Positions 57,929 through 64,000 of a DNA stretch of 64,000 bases are shown here, piece after piece. Both the position numbers and the translations under genes were made by a program. The notes beneath the pieces are model-generated. The model worked only from the letters and a program-made list of their open reading frames with translations, was not told where the DNA came from and searched no databases. The DNA lies in NCBI GenBank assembly GCA_900759385.1, contig CAAEUZ010000099.1, positions 26,741 to 90,740 of the forward strand, read 5' to 3'. Positions within the stretch are counted from its first letter, which is position 1; each line of letters starts with the position of its first letter. Origin of the DNA: an uncultured Oscillospiraceae bacterium (GTDB lineage: Bacteria > Bacillota > Clostridia > Oscillospirales > Oscillospiraceae).

Positions 57929-59077
57929 ACGAAGCGATTTCTGCCCCAAATCAAAGAGTTTTTCCGCCGCGCAGACATGTTCCTGCTGGCCATGTGCATT
58001 ATCTGCTCCATTTATGGCCTGATAGTCATATACAGCGCCACGCTTTACACCGACATCGGCCCGGCCCGCTACATCATAATACAGCTCATAGGCATCATCC
58101 TCGGTATCGTCGTCTACGTTGTAATGACGGTCATAGACCTGGATATCTTCGCCGAGCACTGGAAGTGGCTCTATGCCGTCAGCGCCCTGCTCTTCGTGGC
58201 GCTGCTCCTGTTCGGCACCGGCAGCGAGGAGACCGGAAACAACGGCTGGCTACGCTTCGGCCCCATAGGTTTGCAGCCCACGGAGTTCATCAAGCTCGCC
58301 TTTATAGTCGCGCTGGGCAAGCACCTGATATATCTCAAGAACCGGCGTGACCTGAACAGCTTTCTCTCCGTGGCCCAGCTGGCGGGACACTTCATTATCA
58401 TGTTCGGCGTCATCATAGTGGCGGCGGACGACTTGGGCAGCGCGCTGGTGTACTTCTTCATCTTTGCGGTGATGCTGTTCATGGCCGGTGTGCGCGTGTA
58501 CTGGTTTATCATCGGCTTTGCGGGCATAGCGGCGGTGGTCCCCATAGTCTGGACCTATTTTCTCGCCGACTACCAGAAGAACCGTATCCTCGCGCCCTAT
58601 GACCCCAGCATAGACCCGGACAACACCGGCGTAAACTGGCAGACGCACCAGGCTGAGATCGCCATCGGCTCCGGCCAGCTCACCGGCACCGGGCTCGGCG
58701 AGGGCACGCAGACGCAGTCCGGCGCCATCTTCGGCCAGCACACGGACTTCATATTCGCCGTCATCTGTGAGGAGCTGGGCCTGATAGGAGGCTGCCTTGT
58801 GCTCGTGCTGCTGATGATCATCGTCATCCGCTGCGTCCAGATCGGGCTGCGCTCCGGCGACAACCTCAGCGCCCTGGTCTGCTTCGGCGTCGCGGCCTCG
58901 GTCGTGTTCCAGACCTTTGAAAACGTGGGCATGTGCATAGGCATAGCCCCCGTCGTCGGCATAACGCTGCCCTTCTTCAGCTACGGCGGCAGCTCAGTGC
59001 TGAGTATGTTTATGGCCATGGGCCTGGTGTCCGGCGTGCGATACCGGCCAAAACCGGTGAAGTACCGATTATATTAG
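57929..59077 (+). CDS. rodA: RodA/FtsW-family SEDS glycosyltransferase
   Basis: About 382 residues with ten helices. SEDS signatures: SATLYTDIGPARY, GPIGLQPTEFIKLAFIVALG, LTGTGLGEGTQTQSG, HTDFIFAVICEELG and LPFFSYGGSSVLS. It polymerises lipid II during elongation. The start is uncertain. No ATG/GTG/TTG lies in frame between the transcription start and the ATG at 57977. The best ribosome binding site (GAGGTGG) instead serves an ACG at 57929, which gives the usual KRFLPQIKEFFRRADMF leader. A PBP2 gene, its normal partner, lies 3.5 kb away. Confidence 0.85.
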   Translation, partial: TKRFLPQIKEFFRRADMFLLAMCIICSIYGLIVIYSATLYTDIGPARYIIIQLIGIILGIVVYVVMTVIDLDIFAEHWKWLYAVSALLFVALLLFGTGSEETGNNGWLRFGPIGLQPTEFIKLAFIVALGKHLIYLKNRRDLNSFLSVAQLAGHFIIMFGVIIVAADDLGSALVYFFIFAVMLFMAGVRVYWFIIGFAGIAAVVPIVWTYFLADYQKNRILAPYDPSIDPDNTGVNWQTHQAEIAIGSGQLTGTGLGEGTQTQSGAIFGQHTDFIFAVICEELGLIGGCLVLVLLMIIVIRCVQIGLRSGDNLSALVCFGVAASVVFQTFENVGMCIGIAPVVGITLPFFSYGGSSVLSMFMAMGLVSGVRYRPKPVKYRLY

Positions 59078-59108
59078 CGGCTCTGAAGGCGAGCCGCACT
59101 CCGCGCAG

Positions 59109-59142
59109 AAAAAACACGGCCGGTTTGCCGGCCGTGTTTTTC
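59109..59142. terminator. Terminator after rodA
   Basis: AAAAACACGGCCGG-TTTG-CCGGCCGTGTTTTT, 14-bp stem; bidirectional. Confidence 0.9.
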
Positions 59143-59165
59143 TTGCCCCGGGCGGGGCGGATATG

Positions 59166-59203
59166 AAAAGGGACGCCGGCCCTTTGGACCGGCGTCCCTT
59201 TTG
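59166..59203 (-). terminator. Terminator after rplT
   Basis: AAAAGGGACGCCGG and CCGGCGTCCCTTTT arms; a second hairpin facing the incoming infC operon. Confidence 0.85.
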
Positions 59204-59224
59204 CGCTGAAAGGGCGAGCCTTTT

Positions 59225-59584
59225 TCAGGCAGATATTGCGGCCTTGGCCTTCTCGCACAGGGCGGTGAAGGCGGCGGGGTCGTGAATGGCGGTCTCGGAG
59301 AGCATCTTGCGGTTCATGTCAATGCCCGCGAGCTTGAGGCCGTGCATAAAGGTGGAGTAGTTCATGCCGTTGAGCTTGCAGCCGGCGGAGATACGGGTGA
59401 TCCACAGCTGGCGGAAGTCACGCTTCTTCTGCTTGCGGCCGACGTAAGCGTAACGGCCGGACTTCATAACCTGCTGCTTGGCCATCTTGAAGTGGCGGGA
59501 CTTGTTGCCCCAGTAGCCCTTCGCCAGACCGAGCATCTTGTTCCTTCTCTTGCGCGTCATCATCGCGCCTTTAACTCTGGCCAT
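59225..59584 (-). CDS. rplT: 50S ribosomal protein L20
   Basis: 119 residues, MARVKGAMMTRKRRNKMLGL through the conserved GRKQKKRDFRQLWITRI. Binds 23S rRNA and usually represses its own operon leader. Confidence 0.98.
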   Translation of the reverse strand: MARVKGAMMTRKRRNKMLGLAKGYWGNKSRHFKMAKQQVMKSGRYAYVGRKQKKRDFRQLWITRISAGCKLNGMNYSTFMHGLKLAGIDMNRKMLSETAIHDPAAFTALCEKAKAAISA

Positions 59585-59598
59585 TTGCTGCTTCCTCC

Positions 59599-59796
59599 TT
59601 ATTTATACGGGATCATGCGCTTTATCGCGGAGACGTTGGTCTCGTCCGCGTAGGCGCCCTGACGGAGGCCCCTCTTGCGCTTGGTGTCTTTCTTGGTGAG
59701 AATGTGGCTCTTATAGGCGTGGCCACGCTTTACCTTGCCGGTCTTGGTGAGGTTGAACCTCTTCTTCGCGCCGGAATGCGTCTTAAGTTTCGGCAT
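59599..59796 (-). CDS. rpmI: 50S ribosomal protein L35
   Basis: 65 residues, MPKLKTHSGAKKRFNLTKTG, very basic. Between infC and rplT as in most bacteria. Confidence 0.98.
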   Translation of the reverse strand: MPKLKTHSGAKKRFNLTKTGKVKRGHAYKSHILTKKDTKRKRGLRQGAYADETNVSAIKRMIPYK

Positions 59797-59820
59797 GATG
59801 CTTTTCTCCTTCCTTGGTGG

Positions 59821-60414
59821 TTACTCTGCTGTTGAACCGGTGTCAGCCTGTTCGGCCTCCTTCTGAGGCTTTGGCTGTTTGGGCTGCTTTTTGGCGGGAG
59901 CCTGAGGCTTGGGGGAGAGGAAGATGGACATGTTCCTGCCCTCCAGCTTGGGCTGCTTGTCGAGATTGGCAATCTCGGCGCACTTGTCCGCGAAGTCGCG
60001 CAACAGCTGCTCGCCTATGTTCGTGTGGGCCATCTCACGGCCGCGGAAACGCACTGTGACCTTGACCCGGTCGCCGTCGGCGAGGAATTTCTGCCCGTTG
60101 CGCAGCTTGACGAGGAAGTCGTTCTCGCCAATGCTCGGGGACATGCGTATCTCTTTGATTTCAATCACGCGCTGGTTCTTGCGCGCCTCTTTCTCCCGCT
60201 TGCTCTGCTCGAAACGGTACTTGCCGTAATCCATTATCTTGCAGACCGGCGGATTGGAGCCCGGCGCGATCTTGACCAGGTCCAGGTCCTTCTCAATGGC
60301 TATCTGCATGGCGGCGGCGCCGGACATGATACCCAGCTGTTCGCCCTCCTCGCCGATGAGGCGCACCTCCCGGTCGCGTATCTCCTCGTTGACCTGATAA
60401 TCTGTGACTGCTAT
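59821..60414 (-). CDS. infC: Translation initiation factor IF-3
   Basis: About 197 residues. Conserved DYQVNEEIRDREVRLIGEEG start, IMDYGKYRFEQSKREKEAR linker and C-terminal domain. GGGAGG lies 8 nt before an ATA at 60412-60414; the GTG three codons earlier overlaps the Shine-Dalgarno and is unlikely. Rare start codons are the rule for infC, because IF-3 itself rejects them, giving autoregulation. The C-terminus has a Lys/Ala/Glu-rich extension of about 30 residues (PKPQAPAKKQPKQPKPQKEA). Confidence 0.95.
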   Translation of the reverse strand: MAVTDYQVNEEIRDREVRLIGEEGEQLGIMSGAAAMQIAIEKDLDLVKIAPGSNPPVCKIMDYGKYRFEQSKREKEARKNQRVIEIKEIRMSPSIGENDFLVKLRNGQKFLADGDRVKVTVRFRGREMAHTNIGEQLLRDFADKCAEIANLDKQPKLEGRNMSIFLSPKPQAPAKKQPKQPKPQKEAEQADTGSTAE

Positions 60415-60588
60415 TAAAGACACCTCCCGCTGGAAATAGCTCGATGCGCAAAAAGCGCGGACACCTTGACAGCATCCGCGCGGAAAGACCCATAAAAAGC
60501 CCGCAGGCTTAAAACGGCTCGATGTTAACCGCGGCGCGCCTCATGCGGCCGGGTGAGTACGGCGGATACCGTCCTGCTTTGTTTTAGC
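60415..60588 (-). promoter_or_regulatory. Leader of the infC-rpmI-rplT operon (L20-leader type attenuator)
   Basis: About 175 nt untranslated. It holds two terminator-like hairpins: AAGCC-TGCG-GGCTT followed by TTT (about 60492-60510), and GCGCGGA...TCCGCGC (60455-60481) followed by TTTTT. This matches the Firmicute L20 leader, where ribosomal protein L20 promotes premature termination. Family assignment is by position and structure. Confidence 0.65.
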
Positions 60589-60594
60589 CCTAAT

Positions 60595-60623
60595 ACTATA
60601 ACAGTGACAGGGCGCTTTGTCAA
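60595..60623 (-). promoter_or_regulatory. Promoter of infC-rpmI-rplT
   Basis: Minus strand -35 TTGACA (60618-60623), 17-bp spacer, -10 TATAGT (60595-60600). Confidence 0.8.
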
Positions 60624-60756
60624 GCGGTTATTTGTACTTTTGCCTTATTAAATCCGGGGCCCCGAAAGGGAAGCCGCTTACGGGTAGTTAATTTGGGCTG
60701 CTGAAATGGCGCGTCCCGCCGTATGATTGTTGACCACTGAACGGGAATACAAGCGC

Positions 60757-60788
60757 CAAGAGGGCCCCCCGGCGGGGGAGCCCTCTTG
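60757..60788 (-). terminator. Terminator-like hairpin after the SHOCT protein gene
   Basis: CAAGAGGGC and GCCCTCTTG arms around a second stem of C/G runs. No T tract, so efficiency is uncertain. Confidence 0.5.
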
Positions 60789-60793
60789 AGATT

Positions 60794-61186
60794 TTACAGC
60801 TCGGCGAGGATCTCCTGACGTTTCTTTTCGTACTCGGCGTCTGTTATGAGGCCCTTTTCGCGCAGGGAATTCAGACGCTCCAGGCGGGTTTCTATGCTGC
60901 CGCCGGGTGCGGGGCTCTCCGGCGCGTTGGCGGCGGGGACCTCCTCGTCCTCTATGTAGACCTCCGGGCTGATGTGCTTGGTGCCGCCGAAGGCCAGATA
61001 GGCGCTGGAGATAATCAGTGCGGCGCAGATCAGGCACCAGATCACGCCGAAAGCAACCGAGACGGGTATTATCAGGGTGAAACCCACCACCAGGAAGGCG
61101 AGGCCCACGACCATATTGATAGCGGCGCCGGTCCGGCTCATGCTGCTGGGTTTATACGTTATGCGCTTGCGGCGGCGGTTATTCAT
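60794..61186 (-). CDS. Membrane protein with C-terminal SHOCT domain
   Basis: 130 residues. Basic start (NNRRRKRITYK), two helices (about 22-44 and 48-66), an acidic Pro-rich linker, then SHOCT-like RLERLNSLREKGLITDAEYE and KKRQEILAEL. SHOCT domains are short oligomerisation or anchoring units. Overlaps deoC end by 8 nt, so it is in the deoC transcript. Function unknown. Confidence 0.8.
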   Translation of the reverse strand: MNNRRRKRITYKPSSMSRTGAAINMVVGLAFLVVGFTLIIPVSVAFGVIWCLICAALIISSAYLAFGGTKHISPEVYIEDEEVPAANAPESPAPGGSIETRLERLNSLREKGLITDAEYEKKRQEILAEL

Positions 61187-61844
61187 GGCTGTTTTCCAGC
61201 TCTTTGGCCAGCTTCACCAGGCGGCTGGTGCCGAGGCGGTCGGCGCCGAGCTCGATGAACTTCTCCGCGTCGGCGATGGACTTGATGCCGCCGGCGGCCT
61301 TGACCTTGACGTCAAACCCGGAGAAGCGGCGCAGCAGCGCGACGTCGTCAAACGTGGCCCCGCCGGTGGAGAAGCCGGTGCTGGTCTTGATGTAGTCCGC
61401 GCCGGACTGGGTGACGACGCGGCACATCTCGCGCTTTTCCTCGTCGGTGAGCAGGCAGCACTCGATGATGACCTTGAGCACCTTGCCCTCGGTGGCCTTG
61501 CGTACGGCAATGATGTCCTCGAGCACGCCGTCCCAGAAGCCGTCCTTGGCCATGGCGATGTTGGCGACCATGTCTATCTCGTCCGCACCGTTCTTGATTG
61601 CGTCCTCGGCCTCAAAGGCCTTGCTCTCGGTGGTGCTGTAGCCGTTGGGGAAGCCGATTACGGTGCAGACCTTCATCTGGTCGCCGACGTAGGCCTTGGC
61701 GCCCCTGACGTGGCAGGCGGGGATGCAGACGCTGGCGCAGCCGTACTCTATGGCCTCGTCGCACAGGTTGCGGATCTCTTCGCTCGTCGCGCCCACGGAC
61801 AGCAGGGTGTGGTCGCAGCGGGACAGTATTTCGGAAAGCTCCAT
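61179..61844 (-). CDS. deoC: Deoxyribose-phosphate aldolase
   Basis: 221 residues of class I DERA. Schiff-base Lys in VLKVIIECC / DYIKTSTGFSTGGA (Lys near 153), plus CTVIGFPNGYSTTESK and MVANIAMAKDG. Cleaves 2-deoxyribose-5-phosphate to acetaldehyde and glyceraldehyde-3-phosphate. Its promoter contains a palindrome. Confidence 0.95.
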   Translation of the reverse strand: MELSEILSRCDHTLLSVGATSEEIRNLCDEAIEYGCASVCIPACHVRGAKAYVGDQMKVCTVIGFPNGYSTTESKAFEAEDAIKNGADEIDMVANIAMAKDGFWDGVLEDIIAVRKATEGKVLKVIIECCLLTDEEKREMCRVVTQSGADYIKTSTGFSTGGATFDDVALLRRFSGFDVKVKAAGGIKSIADAEKFIELGADRLGTSRLVKLAKELENSHE

Positions 61845-61876
61845 AAAGCAAAACTCCTTATTTGAAAGTTGGCCTT

Positions 61877-61905
61877 ATTATACTATATCCCGCGGGAATA
61901 TACAA
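61877..61905 (-). promoter_or_regulatory. Promoter of deoC with palindromic spacer
   Basis: Minus strand -35 TTGTAT (61900-61905), 17-bp spacer, -10 TATAAT (61877-61882). The spacer centre is CCCGCGGG (61889-61896), flanked by ATAT on both sides with one extra base, a likely operator. Confidence 0.65.
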
Positions 61906-61981
61906 GCTGGCAGCGGAATAAGGTATAACACCAGCGGGGCGCGGCGCGTCCGTCCCGACCAAACGATACGGAGGAAATGCA

Positions 61982-62575
61982 ATGGACGAGTCTAACATCA
62001 GGAACCACGCCGTGCTCAGGGGGATACTCGCCGCCGCGCCGGCGTTTTCGCACATGAGCCGCGGCGAGCGCTTTTTCATCTTCCCCGTCGAGACGCGCCG
62101 GCTGTCGGGCACGGCCGACACCATCAACGTCATCGCGCGCGAATCGCTGCTGCGCAGCGCCGAGATCATGGAGGCGGGACGGATTCAGGTCACAGGCGAG
62201 CTGAGGAGCTTCAACAACAAGCGCGGCGAGGGGGCCAGGCTGGTTATCACCGTCTTCGCCAAGGAGCTGGGCTTCACCGACGGGGAGGACATGAACGTCA
62301 TCGAGCTGGCTGGGACCCTCTGCAAGCCGCCCAACCTGCGCGTCACGCCCATGGGACGCGACATCTGCGACCTGATGCTGGCCGTCAACCGCCGCTGCGG
62401 CCGCTCGGACTACCTGCCGTGCATCTGCTGGGGCCGCCGCGCGCGGGAGTATTCGCAGCTGCAGGTCGGGGACCGGCTCTCGCTCACCGGCCGCATACAG
62501 AGCAGGCCGTACATAAAGCTAATCGAGGGCGAGCCTGTGGAAAAGGTGGCCTACGAGGTGTCCATACAGGCCTGA
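61982..62575 (+). CDS. Single-stranded-DNA-binding-like protein with two OB folds
   Basis: 197 residues from the ATG after CGGAGG. Two OB-like halves: FFIFPVETRRLSGTADTINV (1-95) and NVIELAGTLCKPPNLRVTPM, CDLMLAVNRRCGRSDYLPCI, VGDRLSLTGRIQSRPYIK (95-197), the second like SSB/PriB. No acidic SSB tail. It may bind single-stranded DNA in replication or repair; a second, main ssb gene is expected elsewhere. Single-gene unit with its own terminator. Confidence 0.75.
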   Translation: MDESNIRNHAVLRGILAAAPAFSHMSRGERFFIFPVETRRLSGTADTINVIARESLLRSAEIMEAGRIQVTGELRSFNNKRGEGARLVITVFAKELGFTDGEDMNVIELAGTLCKPPNLRVTPMGRDICDLMLAVNRRCGRSDYLPCICWGRRAREYSQLQVGDRLSLTGRIQSRPYIKLIEGEPVEKVAYEVSIQA

Positions 62576-62600
62576 AGCCGTCGCAGCCGGCCGGCAAAAA

Positions 62601-62642
62601 CTCAGGACCGGACGTGATGTCCGGTCCTGAGCCGTGTTTTTA
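62601..62642. terminator. Terminator after the SSB-like gene
   Basis: CTCAGGACCGGAC-GTGAT-GTCCGGTCCTGAG, then CCGTGTTTTT; 13-bp stem. Confidence 0.85.
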
Positions 62643-62646
62643 TGGC

Positions 62647-64000
62647 TTACCGCAGCAGGGTGTTCTCGCTGTCGGCGGTGGAGGTCTTGTCGCCCAGGCT
62701 GAAGTAGGCGTCCAGGACGTCCTTGGCTATGCTGGTCAGGTTGGCGCCGGAGTAGCCGCGGGAGACGACTATGGCCACGGCGATCTCAGGGTCGTCAAAG
62801 GGCGCGTAGCACATGAAGATGGCGTTGTTGGTGACGCCCTCGCCGAGCTGGGAGGTACCGGTCTTGGCGGCGACGCCGATGTACTCGCCGTTGTAGGAGT
62901 AGTTGTTGAAGGCCTGGTATACCACGCTGGAGGAGCTGTTGACGTCGTGCGCGAGCAGGTACATGCCCTGCTGCACGGCGGCGAAGTTATAGTCGGCGGA
63001 GTCGACCGTATTCAGAACCTCGGCCTCCTTCTCGTAGAGCTGGGTGGAGTAGTCGAAGCTGCGCACGCTCTTGAGTATGCTGGCGCTGTAGCGGGTGCCG
63101 CCGTTGGCGAGGGCGGCGCAGTACTCGGCCAGCTGCAGCGGGGTGAAGAGGCTCTCGGACTGGCCGATACCGGCCTGCAGGGTGTCGCCGTAAACCCACT
63201 CGTCCACGTCGTAGTCGAGGTGGTTGTCGGGGTTGGCCATGTTGCCGGTCGCCTCCGGCAGCTCAATGCCGGTACTCTCGCCCAGGCCGAACATGGCGGC
63301 GTACTCGTCCATGATGTCAATGCCCATCTGGTCGGAGATGGTATAGAAGAAGTGGTTGCACGAGTCGCGTATGGCCTCGGAGACGTTGTCGTTGCCGTGC
63401 GTGATCATGCCGTCGGTCTGGTCGTAAATCCAGCAGTGGGGGGCGTAGCCCTGGTCGGCGTACTTGCTGAAGACGCCCTCGCAGTCAATGCGCGTCTCGG
63501 TGTTGATGATGTTCTCGGTGAGCGCGGCCAGCGCGGTGAGCGGCTTGAAGGTGGAGCCGGGGGCGTAGGTGCCCTGCAGGGCGTAGTTATAGAGTGGGCG
63601 GGGCTCGTTGGGGTCGTCGCCCACGTCCGTTATTTCCGCGAAGTAGTCGGCGTCGAGAATCTGGCTGGCGTCGAAGGTGGGGTAGCTGGCGATGGCCAGC
63701 GGCTCGCCCGTGTCCACGTCCACCACGACTACGGCGCCCTCCTTGACATCCTCGCGCACCTCGTCGGTGCGGCCTTCCTGTATGGCCTTGGCGTTCTCCT
63801 GGTCGCGCTCCTGCTGCAGGGATATGATGCCGTTGGCCAGCGCGCGTTCCACGGCCTCCTGCAGCTGGATGTCTATGGTCAGGTAGACGTGGTTGCCGGG
63901 CACCGGGTCCTCTGTGTAGGTCGTGTTGGTGATGGTTCCCTCCAGGTTGCGGGTGACGCGCGCGGTGCCGTCCGAGCCGTGCAGACAGTCCTCAAATGCC
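62647..64000 (-). CDS. mrdA: Penicillin-binding protein 2 (transpeptidase), 3' part
   Basis: The frame is open to the window edge, giving about 451 C-terminal residues. Transpeptidase motifs: SxxK in APGSTFKPLTALAAL, SxN in DSCNHFFYTISD and KTG in GVAAKTGTSQLGEG. Upstream, the edge has GTARVTRNLEGTITN of the class B linker region. It cross-links peptidoglycan in elongation with RodA. It has no typical PASTA tail, so it is of the PBP2/MrdA rather than PBPA-PASTA type. N-terminus is missing. Confidence 0.88.
   Translation of the reverse strand, partial: AFEDCLHGSDGTARVTRNLEGTITNTTYTEDPVPGNHVYLTIDIQLQEAVERALANGIISLQQERDQENAKAIQEGRTDEVREDVKEGAVVVVDVDTGEPLAIASYPTFDASQILDADYFAEITDVGDDPNEPRPLYNYALQGTYAPGSTFKPLTALAALTENIINTETRIDCEGVFSKYADQGYAPHCWIYDQTDGMITHGNDNVSEAIRDSCNHFFYTISDQMGIDIMDEYAAMFGLGESTGIELPEATGNMANPDNHLDYDVDEWVYGDTLQAGIGQSESLFTPLQLAEYCAALANGGTRYSASILKSVRSFDYSTQLYEKEAEVLNTVDSADYNFAAVQQGMYLLAHDVNSSSSVVYQAFNNYSYNGEYIGVAAKTGTSQLGEGVTNNAIFMCYAPFDDPEIAVAIVVSRGYSGANLTSIAKDVLDAYFSLGDKTSTADSENTLLR

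Overview
The window looks like a chromosomal piece of a Gram-positive, obligately anaerobic gut Clostridium, most likely an Oscillospiraceae relative of Oscillibacter, Dysosmobacter or Flavonifractor. The signs are GC-rich core genes with strong GGAGG ribosome binding sites, housekeeping promoters of the TTGACA-17-TATAAT type, a dlt teichoic-acid operon, Stickland-like fermentation enzymes (2-oxoacid:ferredoxin oxidoreductase, ADP-forming acyl-CoA synthetase, iron alcohol dehydrogenases) and no respiratory genes. The species is an inference. No rRNA, tRNA, CRISPR array, insertion sequence or integrase was seen.

Layout. 1-1.1 kb: the 5' part of a secreted surface protein and a small membrane protein, read leftwards from a promoter whose transcription start lies in a 10.5-copy tetranucleotide repeat. 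1.27-22.1 kb: a lower-GC accessory catabolic block with two regulators (LysR, IclR). It has an old-yellow-enzyme type reductase, two iron alcohol dehydrogenases, a ferredoxin-type aldo/keto reductase, an MFS carrier, an ADP-forming acyl-CoA synthetase, KorDABC, a D-2-hydroxyacid dehydrogenase, three DctM-like permeases and two very small membrane partners. Read together, the block could import a hydroxy acid or related substrate, oxidise it to a 2-oxoacid, convert that to acyl-CoA with reduction of ferredoxin, and harvest ATP; the reductases would take up the electrons.

22.2-27.4 kb: a two-component system, a PutP-type sodium symporter, a CarD-like regulator and a cytidylate-kinase-like protein. 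27.45-34.8 kb: D-alanylation genes in the order lipoprotein-dltA-small protein-dltC-dltB-dltD-dltX, split by an internal terminator and promoter. The operon starts with a 992-residue lipoprotein carrying FG-GAP/VCBS repeats. 34.9-41.6 kb: a flavodoxin/ferredoxin protein expressed from a mirror-image promoter, polyphosphate kinase with exopolyphosphatase, and a GntR-ABC transporter-SGNH operon.

41.6-47.3 kb: a GH13 alpha-glucosidase, a DUF2089 regulator with membrane partner, a C39-like peptidase and a serpin. 47.4-54.4 kb: the complete phosphate operon pstSCAB-phoU-phoB-phoR behind a PHO box. 54.5-64 kb: core genes, namely a phosphodiester glycosidase, upp, tsaE-tsaB, rodA, infC-rpmI-rplT with an attenuator leader, deoC, an SSB-like protein and the 3' part of penicillin-binding protein 2.
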